Of a stretch of 41,927 bases of DNA, positions 1 through 11,476 are shown piece after piece (the first letter of the stretch is position 1; every line of letters begins with the position of its first letter). The notes under the pieces are model-generated. The model did not search any database. It worked only from the letters and a program-made list of their open reading frames with translations, and was not told where the DNA came from. The DNA is taken from positions 2,004,308 to 2,046,234 of the forward strand of contig JAHNZQ020000004.1 in NCBI GenBank assembly GCA_019155205.2. Reading direction: 5' to 3'. This stretch comes from Gracilaria vermiculophylla (Eukaryota; Rhodophyta; Florideophyceae; Gracilariales; Gracilariaceae). The translations under genes were made by a program, and so were the position numbers.

Positions 1-348
1 TCGGGTCGTGATCGGCGAGGCCGGAAGGATCCCTATACAGGACGAAGCCACAACAGTGGGAGATAATGGGCCCAGAGTGGGGTTCTATTAGGCGCGCAAG
101 GGGGATAAGCGGGCCGTGTGCAACGGGATACCTCTCCTCAAGGAGCTAGTACCGCCGAAGGCGCGCGCGCTTAGAGCCAAGCTCTGATGAAGAACACCCC
201 TTTTTGGGAGTGCTATTATCAAGAACACCCTCGTTGGGGAAGTTTACTGAGGTGCGGCGGCGGTTGCCGCTGCACTAAGTGCAGTAGACTGCCCAGTGTA
301 ATAACTAAATAAATAGTGAAATTGTATCTATCGTTCTATTCGCCATTG
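1..348 (+). repeat. Partial 5' LTR of the chromovirus
   Basis: No gene is seen here. The stretch precedes a PBS-like sequence and gag, and contains two near-repeats of GAAGAACACCC around 188-220 and an AT-rich segment around 300-345 that suits a polyadenylation/R region. Its 5' boundary is outside the window and no second copy is visible, so the LTR assignment is by position. Confidence 0.5.
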
Positions 349-366
349 TGGCGCAACGCGTGTAAC
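349..366 (+). other. Putative tRNA primer-binding site
   Basis: TGGCGCAACGCGTGTAAC starts with the TGG expected of a sequence complementary to a tRNA 3' CCA end and lies where a PBS should be, just after the LTR and about 110 bp before the gag start. The matching tRNA is not identified. Confidence 0.4.
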
Positions 367-471
367 ACGTGCGGTTTGCTTGCCACGGCGCATTTCGACC
401 AGCCGGTTGCCACTTGTGCATCACCCTCACCGGAAAAAGCCGCCTAGCGGGCGTTGCACTTCAATATTCAA

Positions 472-1606
472 ATGAAGAAGCACTCCTTCTCAGGGGAAGA
501 CCCCATCTCGGTATTGAATTTTCTCATGCGCTTCCGTTCAGCGTGTAATACCAATGGTGTCCATGAAGTTGCCGCAGTATGGTGTTTTCAGTTCTAACTC
601 ACAAGCCAAGCGCACTCGCTGGTGCAGCCGCGCCTCATGGGATAGAGCACCATTGTGGACGACCCTGGAACGAAGATCATGAAGACCTACCCGAAGGTTG
701 TGAATTTCCTCTTGAAAAGGTACGCCACGGACGAGGTGATAACCGATGCTGACGCTGAAGTCACCTCCTATAGGCCGAACACGGGAATGACCGAGACGGA
801 GTTCTCACAGAAGCTGTGAACGAAGCCCCTTCGGTGTTGGAACGTCTACTCCTAACGGCGTGAAGTCGTTGTTTGTCGACGAACTCCTTCCCTCGATCCG
901 CGCGAGGGTGCATAATCACCTGACAACGCACCCAAAGACCACCTAAATGGAGATGGCACGTTTCGCGGAATTTTATGGAGATATCCACTGTGCCGCTCGT
1001 CGCATCCATACTCCACTTTCGGACAAACCGGCGGCCTCAAAGACCCGTCGGGCATCCGCCCTGACATTGCACTCCAGCATCTCGGAGGAGGTCGACGAGC
1101 TCACGCTCGTGAGAGAGCAAGAGGCCCTTGTTCTGACATACGCCTCATCTCAGGAAGCACCGTCTAGGACGAGGACCCCGTCGTCTCCCACTTCGTACGC
1201 CTCGGCAGGATCTTACAGGAGTTTCGGATTTGCGAACCCTGGAGGCTACCCACCGCCTTGCAAGATTTACTTGTCTCGAGAGCCAGTACACTATACGAAT
1301 CCCACCCCGGCAATGAGGGCCGCCATCCTGCAGCAACGGGAGAAAAACTTCCAGGACCTGAAGGACAGACCAACGGAGAGCGGACGTTTCCGAACCGCGG
1401 ATCACGACATCCGCTCCCCTCAAGAAAACTACGGTTACCGTGCCCCACTGGGAGTGCAGCTTGTCCAATTGCCAATTGCACTCGAAACGCAGTTGCCGGT
1501 GTCCCAGCCGGTAGCACCTCAAGGGAACACGTCGCATCGCGATGCACAACCGCAGAAGCCATCCCCGACTGGAACCCAGCCCCTCTCCAATCAGGAAAAC
1601 CCTTAG
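472..1606 (+). pseudogene. Chromovirus gag remnant
   Basis: An ATG at 472 opens a frame beginning MKKHSFSGEDPISVLNFL, broken by a TAA near 597, and continuing in phase through a capsid-like stretch (KRYATDEVITDADAEVTSYR) to a stop near 817. Capsid-like reading continues in another frame, and the 947-1606 frame carries the C-terminal part, rich in Pro, Ser and Gln. No CCHC zinc knuckle is visible. The order just before a DTGA protease supports gag. Stops and at least one frameshift make it nonfunctional. Confidence 0.65.
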
Positions 1607-1730
1607 GGCCACGCGTAGAGGCTCCGTAGGGCTCCTTACAACCGATCCTCAGCTCCACAGAGGTCGCCTTTAAAAAAGGGGAGAAGCCGTCTACTCCATC
1701 AACGCAGAATCGGCGGGCCCCCCAATCCCG

Positions 1731-2369
1731 TTGGACCCATTCGACACCTTTGAGGATTCTGGTTGCACGCTCCGTCGAGAGAATTACAAATTGTCCGCCT
1801 CTATAGGATGTTCCCCGCTCGCCTCCACCACAGTGCATGCTATCCTCGATACCGGAGCTGGCTTCGATCTGGTGCACGCCGACGTGCTACCGCGGTCTGC
1901 TTTCGTCTCCTTGAGGACTGGAAAGCTCCTTACGGTTCGCAATGCGTAGCGCAGAGCATCTAAACATTCTCGGAGCGATACCCTTGTACTTCCGGTTGCG
2001 TTCCTTACTAGTGAACATGTCGTTCCTCGTGCAAGCAACTTGGCCACACAATGCATATCGAGCACTTCCTTTGTGGATCGGTATGTACGTGCAATCTACC
2101 CACGCCTGCGGAAGGTGACGTTTCATGACGCTGCCTCTGTAGGTATCGTGCCCACATCTCCGGGAGCGGACGCCATCGAGCGTCACGTGGATAATCTTCC
2201 AAAGAAGACGCAGTCGAATAAGCTCCGGGTGGTTAAGAGCATTGAAATACCCGCGAGGAGTCAGGCTGAAATTTGGGTGCAGACCTCTTCACCTGGCCTT
2301 TCATTCATACAGGAAAGCCCGCACCTGACGACGAAGCAGCACTCCATGATGGCGAACGGTGTTCTGTAA
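1731..2369 (+). pseudogene. Chromovirus aspartic protease remnant
   Basis: The 1731-1949 frame holds the retropepsin-type active-site motif in AILDTGAGFDLVHADVLP. The frame is then lost and picks up again at 2040-2369, which reads through protease-like strands (SFVDRYVRAIYPRL). A typical retroviral-type protease of about 100 residues followed by a linker to RT would cover this span. The frameshift and terminal stop disable it. The next 270 bp read as linker coding with several stops before RT. Confidence 0.7.
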
Positions 2370-2636
2370 ATAATACGTAACAATCCCCTTAGGGTTGTGC
2401 TCGCCAACCTGAAGGAGTCGCCGTTACGGCTCCAGAAAGGAACTATTGCCGGATTGGAACTCCCCGCCCTTGCAGGACTGACTCATCTTCCTCGTTTGGA
2501 AGACCATGTGGACCGCGATGCAATCGTCACCATGGAGGCTTAAGTGACTTCAACGGCTCCAGAGGAAGAGAATCCTGCCATCTAGCAGTAGAAGCTCCAA
2601 ATTGGCGAGAATATCGAAGGATATTGCTATAGGATA

Positions 2637-3580
2637 GTGGAGATGCTATCAGCCTTTGTGGAAATGTGCTCTAGTCGCCTGGGTCAGGTCAGCCCGGCCA
2701 AGCAAAGGATCCAGCTCACACGTAATGCGAAATCGGTACATCAACTCCCGAGGAGGCCCGGACCGCACGCTCGCGATTTCGAACGCGATGAGGTTAACCG
2801 GATGCTGGAGAAGGGCGTTATCGAACCTTCCAATTCCGAATGGGCCTCCCCAGTGGTGGTTCTGAAGAAAAAAGATGGCTTCTTGAGGTTCTGTATTGAC
2901 TACAGACGCCTCAACGAGGTGACGGTACGCGATTCGTTCCCGATACTCTGTATGGATGAATTTATCGATTCCTTAGGCGATGCGTCCTTTTTCGTTACGC
3001 TGGATGCCAACAGCGGCTACTGGCAGATTGAGATGGACGATTCCGATAAGGATAAGACAATGTTCAACTCGCACTGTAAGATTCTCAGAATCATAAGGAT
3101 GCCATTTGGATTGAAGAATGCACCCGCTACGTTACAACGAGCGGTGGACATAATCCTGTCAAAGGTGAAGAGGCAGCACGCCTTGGTGTATATCGATGAT
3201 GTCATTATATACTCCCACAGGGTGGAAGAGCACTTCGTTCATGTGAAGCACGTGCTCCAACTCCTAAAGGATGCTGGACTCACTTGAAGCTAGAGAAATG
3301 TTTCTTTTTCAAGTCTTCGGTGGACTACCTGGGGCACGTTGTGCTCCCGGGCTGCCTACAGGTTTCCAAAAAAGATCAGGACGCCATCAAGGAAGCTCAC
3401 CCTCCCACAAACCAGACGGAGCTCCACTCCTTCCTTGGTGGGTTTTGCAACGTCTTCCGGAGGTTTGTACCGAATTTCTCCCGTATAGCGGCGCCGTTGA
3501 ATCACCTCTTCGAGAAAGACAAGCCGACGAGATTGGCTATCTTTACGGACGAGGAGATTGAAGCCTTTAGCACCCTGTAG
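2637..3580 (+). pseudogene. Chromovirus reverse transcriptase remnant
   Basis: Classical Ty3/gypsy RT motifs appear in order: MLEKGVIEPSNSEWASPVV, FCIDYRRLNEVT, TLDANSGYWQIEM, MPFGLKNAPATLQR and the catalytic LVYIDDVIIYS. The frame ends with a TGA near 3287; the thumb/connection region (SVDYLGHVV, FLGGFCNVFRRFVPNFSRIA) continues in a shifted frame at 3284-3580, ending in TAG. The usual F at 'APATFQ' is L here. The palm motif is intact, but the frameshift and stop mean one translation product is not possible. Confidence 0.9.
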
Positions 3581-3604
3581 AGGAGACTAATAAGTTCACC
3601 GATC

Positions 3605-4054
3605 TTGGTATTTTCGAAGCGGCACGGCCGAATGGTGCTGGACACTGACGCCTGTAAATACCAGGTCGGATGTGCCCTCCAACAGGAGCAACAGAAAGGT
3701 GGACTTCAACCCATCGGATATTGGAGTCGCAGCCTCACAGCTACGGAACGGAACTACTCTACCTCGGAGCGCAAATGTCTTGCCATCTTGTGGGCGGTTT
3801 TTCTTCTACGCCCGTACTGGGAAGGCGCGCGTTTCACCTTGAGGACAGACCACGCACCACTGAAGTGGATACTGTCTTTGATGGATGCTTCCGGTCGCCT
3901 AGAAAGGTGGAGGCTACGCCTTCTGGAGTTCGATTTTGATATCTTCCACAGTCCTGGCATAAAACATCAGGCAGCGGACGCGCTCTCACGAATCTTCAGC
4001 GAAGGAGAAGACAAAACACCTTTGGAGGACAACATCCCGTGTCTGGTCATCTAA
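3605..4054 (+). pseudogene. Chromovirus RNase H domain remnant
   Basis: This RNase HI-type domain of gypsy elements has the first catalytic Asp in MVLDTDACKYQVGCALQQ, the Glu in TSERKCLAILWAV, the Asp in LRTDHAPLKWI and the terminal region HSPGIKHQAADALSR. It is separated from RT by a TAG stop and about 25 bp. It is the best preserved module of the element, open over about 149 codons, but cannot be translated together with RT. Confidence 0.88.
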
Positions 4055-4240
4055 GACGCGGACGGGAAAGAAGGATCCAATAGAGAATGTTGGGAAGGCT
4101 GTGAGCCAGAAGGAAGGCATAGTGGACTTTCTGAGGTGATGGCTCTTGTCGAAGAGGAGGAAGAAGTTCTCCCCATCACTGTAGCGGAGTTCCTGAAGGA
4201 AGAGAGTACGGATGCGTACTGACAGGAGTGCCACGCCACT

Positions 4241-5425
4241 GTGGGGAGTTTGACATCATCGTTCGATGTCGACCGGGACGGCGTGCTTGTAAGCCGCGCC
4301 CCTCTGGATGAAGCTCTCCAAAAGGTGGTGCCGACGAAGTTACGGGCAAGAGTGTTGTACCTCTTGCATTATACTCTCCTCGCCAGGCACCGCGGTGGAT
4401 TTCGAATGTATTTCACCATGCGGAGGGCGTTCTATTGGCCGAACATGGCTAGCGACGCCTTCCAAACGGTGGCGGATTGCTATTCCTGTACCGCCGGTGG
4501 GGGGAGTATACGGAGACACCAGACGCCTCTCACGCTGGTCTCACCTTCAGGACCGTTGAAGTCTGTGGCCATGGACATCTTGGGCCCTTTCCCCAAGATG
4601 GAGCGAGGGCACCGATTTATCTTCGTGATCACAGATCGTTTCTCGAAAATCACGCGTGCCATGCCCGTCCCGAGCACCACTGCAGCAGTGATTTCCAATG
4701 TCTTTCTGGAGCATTGGGTTTACCCCTACGGAATACCGTTGTACCTCCTCACGGATAATTGCCCCCAGTTCGCGGCGAAACTCTTCAGCACCGTCTGCGG
4801 AATGCTGGGGATGAAACAATTGTTTTCCACTGCTTATCACCCCCAGATCAACAGACAGGCGGAAAGCTTCATCAAGAACATCGCCTCGAGGCTGCAGCAC
4901 TTCGTCGCGTACACCCAGAAGGATTGGGACGCATATGTGGGCCCCCTCACGTATGCATACAACTTGCATGTGGACCGGTCTACGGGGACCGCTTCTTTCA
5001 ATCTGGTGCTCTCGCGCATCCCGCCAAGCGCCTTCATTGCGGCAAGCGCCACGGTGCACCCGGCGGATGGGCCACAGGTGCCAACAGCGGCGGAAGCCAA
5101 ACGCTCCATTTTAAGGCGGTATGAGAACGCACTCTCCCTCGCAAAGTAGAGACTAAACGCCTCGCAGAGGAGATACAAACAGGACTTCGGCCGGAAGGTG
5201 AAAGAAGGCCCTCACCTGAAAGAAGGCGACGAGGTTTTTCTCGATAAACCTGGTAAAACATCTGACGAACAGCCGGACGCTACGCGCAAGTTTGCGCCGA
5301 CCACCGCAGGGCCTGAAAAAGTCCTGGCGACCTATAGGGACACTGTGGTCATTGAGGTGAACGCGCTCAGGGACATCGTCTCCCGTGATAGGGTGACGAA
5401 ATTCCCGATGCCAAGCACCTCATGA
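4241..5425 (+). pseudogene. Chromovirus integrase remnant
   Basis: A degenerate HHCC zinc-binding module (LLHYTLLARHRG, then CYSC) is followed by the rve catalytic core: first Asp in AMDILGPFPKM, second in YLLTDNCPQF, and the Glu in QAESFIKN, giving a D-D-E triad. The core frame stops at 5149 (TAG). A tail frame 5198-5425 resembles the C-terminal integrase region that precedes a chromodomain. The stop between core and tail makes it a pseudogene. Confidence 0.88.
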
Positions 5426-5485
5426 AGGCCTGCCATCCCACGTCAGGGACAACACGCGGAGCTTCCTCATCCCACCATCTCAAAA

Positions 5486-5758
5486 GTGACGACACCGCTG
5501 GATAAGGGGAACCGCATCACCGCTCTCGGTGAACCATTGCTGGAGGCCCCAGACGCCATCATGACCCCTGCGGGTGACATCCTCTACGCGGTGGACCATG
5601 TCTTCTCCCCCCGACAAACCCCTGCAGAAATACTGCACCACGTCCACTGGTATGGGTACACCTCGAAGGACGACACGTAAGAACCTCTGGAACACATCCT
5701 GGAGAACCTCCTGAGGCAATTCCACGCCAATCTGGTGCAGAGACGCTTCTGCACATAG
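5486..5758 (+). pseudogene. Chromodomain of the chromovirus integrase
   Basis: The reading ILYAVDHVFSPRQTPAEILH then VHWYGYTSKDDT matches the chromodomain at the integrase C terminus of chromoviruses, which targets integration to marked chromatin. A TAA at 5678-5680 replaces the Trp codon expected after DDT. The reading continues in frame (EPLEHILENLLRQFHAN) to a TAG at about 5756-5758. The domain is complete in outline but interrupted by one stop. Confidence 0.8.
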
Positions 5759-6027
5759 GCAATTTCGATAAGGAAAGGGAGAGGGGACACCCAACCGGAG
5801 TTGCTTTTCGTCTCCATCGTCTGTCCCCCACCTAGAGTTTGCTTTTTCGCCTCCAGGATGCTGCTGCTCGCTTTTTGCACGCTCCCGCGGCGGCACTCCG
5901 TGTCGCTGAGCGTCCAGGCACGGCTCATTCGTATTGTAACTACCATTCACGGAGCTTCTGCTCAAACTGAAGGATCTTTTATTCCGCGGCTATCGGGAAA
6001 TCACTCCCATCGCCAGGGTTCTGTCCC

Positions 6028-8130
6028 CTACAGGTCATCGAATCGCGTCGTATACTGCGCTTCAAGGCTCGCTTTCGCTGTGAGCGCTTGGCTATCGAAG
6101 AACTCCGACAGCCTTTCCTTGATGGCAGCCATAGAGGCTCGGTCTGCCCGGGCCTTATGGAGCTCTAAGACCCAGGCCCGCGCCTCGCGCAGAGCCCCTA
6201 CAGAAGAAGCCGGAGCACGACAGCCCGTTACCAGGCACGCCTGCACCCACTCCTGGAAGGCAGCTTCCAGAGCCCCAAAGGATACTCTGCCCGACAATGC
6301 ACCCGAAGCGGCCACATCCGTTGACGGCGCAACAACCGCAACGGAAGGAGCCACGGAAGGAGCCACGGACGGCGGACCAACTGGGTCAGAGGCTCCCCGA
6401 CGGGACTCCGCAGGTTCCGCAGTGGAAATCGGCAAAGCCAAGGAAGGAGTCGGTGACACCGAAGGTGACGGCGGTGCGGGAACTGGAACGCTCCACAGGC
6501 GAGACTGAAGATCCAGCGCAGGGACACTCCGCAGTCGGGGTAGCACCACCGGGGCCGAAGGTAGCAGGACGGGAGCATTCTCGTCCTCTTCCATTGGAGA
6601 CACGGCGGCTACCACTGCTGTAGCACCCGGCATTGCGGCGGGCCGCGGCGTTATGACCTCAGAAGGCGCGCCTATATCCTGGGACGGAGCCGGTAATTGA
6701 CTGGGCGTATCATGCGCCAGGCTCTCCATCAAGGGGTCATGGTCGGGTACTTGGAGACGTGGCACCTGAGAAATCCGAAAAGCCCAAAACGGGGAAGGCC
6801 GGGAAGGCTAGCCCGTCATCGTCTCCATTAGGACTCCTCAAGATGGGTTGGAACTTATCATCGCCGTAGTCGTACCAAAAGAAGCCCCGCGTTTCATTCC
6901 ACACCACCTGCAGGTTATAATCCAGCAGCGTCTCCGCCTCGGACTCACTCCATGCGGTGCCCTGAATAAGGTTCTAGATGCCAAAAAAGCGCAGGACCCG
7001 GACAATGGACGCCGACAAGGGGGGAGCAAACGTCCGGCGGTCGGCTGACACAATGAGTTCCAGTAGAGGCGGCCATCGCAGCACCGAGTACAGGAAGTGA
7101 CGCCTTCGTACGCTGCTTGGAGATACGCCATCAGGAAGCCGACTGCGAACTCTGTCGAGGCAATTAACATGAAAGAACGCCCTAGGGAGCCATGGGGATC
7201 TAGAACCTCTTATGTGTGGTACGCGAAGGTCAAGGGTGTCGCCACGCATAGGTGCGGAGATACCCAGTGGTCCCTCCAGGAGTTTATCACCTTGAGGTAG
7301 TACTTCGGACGTTGCCCGGTAGACATGTCATGGAATTCCGTATTATGCCACCCATAGAAGTACCCGAAAGCGGTGCGTACTCGAGTCTCGTCCGCAAGGT
7401 GCGTCCCCCATCGATTTCGGTTGAGCCAGTAGAGGCGATCGTATGGGGGATCGAAGAGCAATACCGCGAGGGCAGAGCATCCATCGGCAATGCTTCCGGG
7501 TCGCCCCGCTCGTGGGTGTGAGCTCTCTTTGTAAAGGAGTACCTGGAGTCGGGCCTAAACCTCGCGTTCCTCGGTGCACCTCAGATATGGAGTATCGCAG
7601 TGTCTCACCGTAATTAGAGCCTTGTCACCGTGCACCGGAGTAAGGAGCCAGTGAGCGCGAATGGCGTGCACCCGGTTCCGCTTCTGGTCGTTCCACGGAA
7701 CCTTCGGTACGGGGCGGAATCGCATCGCCTGGGGATGTGGGCCGAAATGGTGAATGTAATCCTCCACGGGGCACGGGAGACTTACGCGCCTGTCGTGGAA
7801 CGGGACGAAGACCCGCATGGCGCGATGGTCGAACTGCTTCCCTGGACGGAACGGTGCACCGCTCGAGGTGTGGTACACCTCAGGACTCGATGGAGACGTA
7901 GGCGCCGGAGTTGGAGATGACATGCCGAAGGTGTAGGAAGCCGGAGGAATGGCGTCCGAACGCGTGGTAGCACCTGAGGAGAGTGATCTGACACCACTCG
8001 GGGAGCGGCTCACGGTTATACGCCCGACCGGGTAGGGAGCCGCTTCAAGGCGCCATCGTGGAATTCCCGGAGAAGCGGGGCGACCAAAAGCAGGCGAGGT
8101 ATGGAGCACCATAGCAGGATGGACGTTCAT
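6028..8130 (-). pseudogene. Decayed ORF of the non-autonomous LTR element
   Basis: The frame opens at 8130 (MNVHPAMVLHTSPA), is open to 7555, then is broken by frameshifts. It resumes in pieces (around 7461-7210, and a stretch GTAWSESEAETLLDYNLQVV near 6970-6900) and ends in a 245-codon open frame 6765-6028: a Pro/Ser-rich N-terminal half and a helical C-terminal half (ALREARAWVLELHKARADR). Copy 2 keeps the first about 60 residues and the last about 240 but lacks most of the middle. I do not recognise the family; a gag-like structural role is possible by position only. Confidence 0.6.
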
Positions 8131-8511
8131 ATCCAGTGAAGTCTGACGGGGGCGCAGACGAGAGGATTATAAGACTTGCACCTTTCCGGAGATTGAACTA
8201 AAGGACGCGATGAAACGGGTGTTTCTCAAAGAAGGACCCGCGTAGGAATCGGAGCATCATGCGCCTTCACGGAGTCGGTGTCCACTCTGGACTGACCCAT
8301 GTTCCGGTCACGAAGGTCGCGCGCCTGAACCGCGCCCGACACGCTGGAGTGCGCGGAAGCTCACGACGCTGACTGGCGCGGCACCACTAACGGGTCACGA
8401 CAAAAAGGAGGAGATGCAGCCGGATTTAGGAAGATCAGGGCCCTCAAACACCGCAAGGGATAAAACACGGGCTCGTGGTGGTACGCCGCACAGGAATATG
8501 GAAGTATGAAG

Positions 8512-9063
8512 TGTGGGACTGTCAGCCCTCCTCTCGAGGTAGTAAAGCACAACGTCTGTTAGGAGTTTTTGTTGACTCCAAAGGTGCGTGTTCCTAACGG
8601 TGGTCTCCGGTATTCGCTGTCGCGAGCCGGGGGAATTCTTAAAGTGGATCCGCAAACACCAAGCGGAGGGGAAGGTTCACTGGGCGGCCAATGCTCCCAC
8701 AGGCGCTGCTATGATGCGACCTAGGGATCGGCGGCTTAGAAACCTAAGTTGATCGACGAGAGACTCCAACCGGAAAAGTAGGTGAAGACTCAAGGGTGCT
8801 TCTCTTTACTTCCCCAGAGGTGGAGCTCAACCGGCAAATTAAGTATCGAGCCGGGAGCCCGCCTCGGCAGGTCCCGCTACTGTACTAATTACCTGCATAA
8901 ATTAACTAAAATAAATAATAATTCTACCGTCCTCATGGATACTGTAGCGCACGTGGGTGGGATTATGCACCACGTTGCCCAGCTACTAAAATACGAGCCC
9001 TCCTTAGGAATATTATACCATAATGCCAAACCACCCTATTTCCTTAAGAGCCACTGTACTACA
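8512..9063 (+). repeat. Solo LTR nested in copy 1, with 5-bp target duplication
   Basis: The segment begins TGTGGGACTGTC and ends CTGTACTACA (TG...CA), and is flanked on both sides by TGAAG (8507-8511 and 9064-9068). Removing it rejoins the internal sequence of the host element in agreement with copy 2 at 38815. It is homologous to the LTRs at 9200-9755 (opposite strand) and 37833-38680. This is the signature of a separate insertion of the same family followed by LTR-LTR recombination. Confidence 0.88.
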
Positions 9064-9199
9064 TGAAGAAGCGCCTGAAGAAGAGAATGTGTTAATCGCC
9101 GGAGGCCGCGTTTGCATCAACAACGACATGAGCGACCCCGGGGATCAAGGATTCGAAAGATGCACCTCGAGGCCGTGGTGCAATTTAGGAAAGGGTGTA

Positions 9200-9755
9200 T
9201 GTAGTACAGTGGCTCTTAAGGAAATATGGTGGTGTGGCTTTATGGCGTGATATTCCTAAGGAGGGCTCGTATTTTATTAGCTGAGCCACGTGGTGAATCA
9301 TTCCCTCCGCGTGCGTTACAATATCCTTAAGAGACGGTAGAATATATATATATTTTTTGATTCATTTATGCAAGTAATTACTACAGTAGTGAGACCTGAC
9401 GAGGCGGTCTCTTGGCTTGGTAATTAGTCTGCTAGTTGAGCTCCACCTTTGGAGAAGTAAAGATAAGCACCCTTGAGTCTTCATCTACTTTTCTGGCTGG
9501 AGACTCTCGTCGATCATCCTCAGGTTTTTAAGTCGCCCATCCGCAGATCGCATCATAGCAGCGCCTGTGGAAACATTGTCCGCCCAGTGAACCTCCCCCT
9601 CCGCTTGGTGTTTTTGGACCACCTTTAAGAAGTACCCCGGCTCGCAACAACGGATACCGGAGGCCACGTTTAGGAACACGCACCTTTGGAGTCGACAAAA
9701 ACTCTTAACGGACGTTTTGCTCTACTACCTGGAAAGGAGAACCCACAGTTCCACA
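9200..9755 (-). repeat. 5' LTR of the non-autonomous element, copy 1
   Basis: Read on the - strand it starts TGTGGAACTGTG at 9755 and ends CTGTACTACA at 9200, matching the solo LTR end to end (556 against 552 bp). It is followed by the internal leader TACACCCTTTCC. The 5 bp outside it are ATTCT (9756-9760 on +); the partner duplication is not found. With the solo LTR it forms an inverted pair with a 136-bp spacer. Confidence 0.85.
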
Positions 9756-9812
9756 ATTCTGTTCATTGCAATGCATCTTTTTATTGAGTTAACGGCAAAA
9801 TGCGTGCCATAC

Positions 9813-9835
9813 ATATATATATATATATATATATA
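9813..9835. repeat. (AT)n microsatellite
   Basis: A run of about 11 AT dinucleotides just outside the 5' LTR of the non-autonomous element. Confidence 0.95.
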
Positions 9836-11476
9836 GATGATCACGAAAACCATTGGGTCAAGATGAACTTCATCTTTGGTTCTGAGTGCGTTTAAAAAGA
9901 AGTTTTCGAGTGAGACGCCAAAGCTTATTATTCCACGAAAAACATTGTCTTTTTTTCATCGATAGGAGGAAAATGTTTTTTTCATAATGGCATATTCGGA
10001 ACAATGTCGTTTCTGCGTATTTACCGCGGATAAACAAAAAGAAGTTGTTTGAGCATTTCCATCGGGGAGGTTGGAGGACGAGCAAACAAAGAAAGTGTCA
10101 GAGTGGAGACTCTGTGGTTGCTTTTGTCTAAATTGATGTTTTGATCAGAAGTTTGGCAGGCAACCATATCCAGCGGTAAGACACGTTCTGTTCTTGTTCT
10201 CCAAGACGAGATCTAAGTCGGACCTCTTGAACTTTGCTTCTTTCCCTCCATCGCGAAAAGTCTTGCGAGCGAATTCTGCCAGTGGACGAGGTCGGTTAGT
10301 AGCAAAGGAGCGCAATGCGCGTACCGTATCTGTTGCGGGTTGCGCGGGGCTTCGAAGTTTGGGCGCGAAGCTTTCAAGCTTCTACCCATTCAGAGCGTTG
10401 CACGTGGATGCTCCTTTGTTGAAAAGGTCCCAATTCGCGAAGCAAATCGCGAGAATTTGCTTCGCCAATTGGAACCTTTTTGTCAATTAGCTATTTTATT
10501 CACCCTGGTGGAGATGGCCAGTGAGCCCGAAAAACTTATTTGACGTTTTGAGGCTGTTGGTGGAGGTGCTCTTACTAAATGATATTTCGCACCGGGTAAA
10601 TGTTCAACCCATTGTGCGAGCTTGTTTGGCCCCAAAATGGTGTGAAGCGCACCAGAACAGTGTGCATTCCAAGCATTGTTTCATTCATGCTGTTTTACCG
10701 CTTTCCATATGCCACATATGGTGCTCATAAGCGCGCAGCACACGACAAGCCGCGTTTCCGCGCCCCTTCTGAAAAGCGCCCCCATCGTTTTGCTCAGCAT
10801 CGCGCTTTGCGCAAGCAGGTTGTGCAACGTGCATGCGCTGCCGCTGCTCGATCGCCACACAACTGCGCACTTGCTCTCTGTTTGCTCCCTCGCTTTGCGC
10901 CCGCCCCACTGCGCCCAAACAGTGCCACACCGCGCGCGCCCGAGCGCGCCGCTCGTCGCACTCCACACGAGCCACACGCGCCGCTGCCTGCTCACCGGCT
11001 GCGCGCTCCTCGACGCTTGAAAAGCGACCGAACCGCTCTCCCCCCCAGCTCACTGCACTCGTGTCACCTGACGCGCCTTATGCAATACGGCACAATGCCA
11101 CAAACGCCCTGCCTCCAAATCAGCGCTTGACGTCCGTTGCACACCAAATCCGTCGCATGCTACCTGAACAGCACCCACGCACTCTCTAGCGCTGTGCGCT
11201 CACCGCACGGAAACCATCGCTTGCATGTTAGAGCACAGCGCACGCAACCCCTTTCATAGCTGCCTTGGCTTAGCAGCTAAGCAGTTTAGCGCATGCAGCA
11301 ATGCCCCGCTGCACAGTGACCGCCTTGCTGCCGCCGCGCCAGCGCCGGCCACGCAGCGCCACGCGCGATCACAGCGCTCGCCGCCCGTGGCGCGTACGCG
11401 GGGCACGTGGCGCGCGGCGGCGACATTGCGTGTTATCAAATTTACTATCGCCATGTATAATGTTCACGCCTGCCTC
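9836..11476. other. Intergenic stretch without a recognisable gene
   Basis: From 9836 to about 10560 the DNA is AT-rich; from 10560 to 11476 it is GC-richer and open in several frames at once, but none has a recognisable domain, a good start context or consistent third-position GC. The only distinct structure is the hairpin at 10422-10480. Confidence 0.5.
10422..10480. repeat. Long near-perfect hairpin (about 25-bp arms)
   Basis: AAAAGGTCCCAATTCGCGAA at the left pairs with the right arm ending CCAATTGGAACCTTTT. The arms match over about 25 bp with a few mismatches and enclose a loop of about 7 nt (CGCGAGA). It is not next to a recognisable gene 3' end. Confidence 0.75.

Larger units (their letters stand above)
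1..5758 (+). mobile_element. Decayed Ty3/gypsy chromovirus (LTR retrotransposon)
   Basis: Gag, aspartic protease, reverse transcriptase, RNase H, integrase and chromodomain remnants follow each other in the gypsy order on one strand. Every module is broken by at least one stop or frameshift, so no full polyprotein remains. The left end is cut by the window edge inside the 5' LTR. I found no matching 3' LTR: after the chromodomain the sequence passes into the oppositely oriented non-autonomous LTR element. The chromodomain after the integrase tail places it among chromoviruses. Confidence 0.9.
5877..9755 (-). mobile_element. Non-autonomous LTR element, copy 1 (minus strand)
   Basis: On the - strand the order is 5' LTR (9755-9200), an internal leader, and a decayed coding region (8130-6028). 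The + strand copy at 37833-40221 has the same order: LTR, the leader starting TACCCTCTTTCC, and the same protein. No RT, integrase or RNase H is visible, so the element is probably mobilised in trans. Similarity to copy 2 is clear to about 5877; whether the element continues to about 5760, where the chromovirus chromodomain ends, is open. No 3' LTR is seen. A solo LTR of the same family is nested at 8512-9063. Confidence 0.75.

Noticed and set aside
8512..9063. 3' LTR of the chromovirus at 1-5758
   Set aside because: It has its own target duplication, interrupts the - strand element, and differs from the sequence at 1-348.
10194..10490. 98-codon + frame
   Set aside because: No domain, no promoter signal, and it runs through the hairpin.
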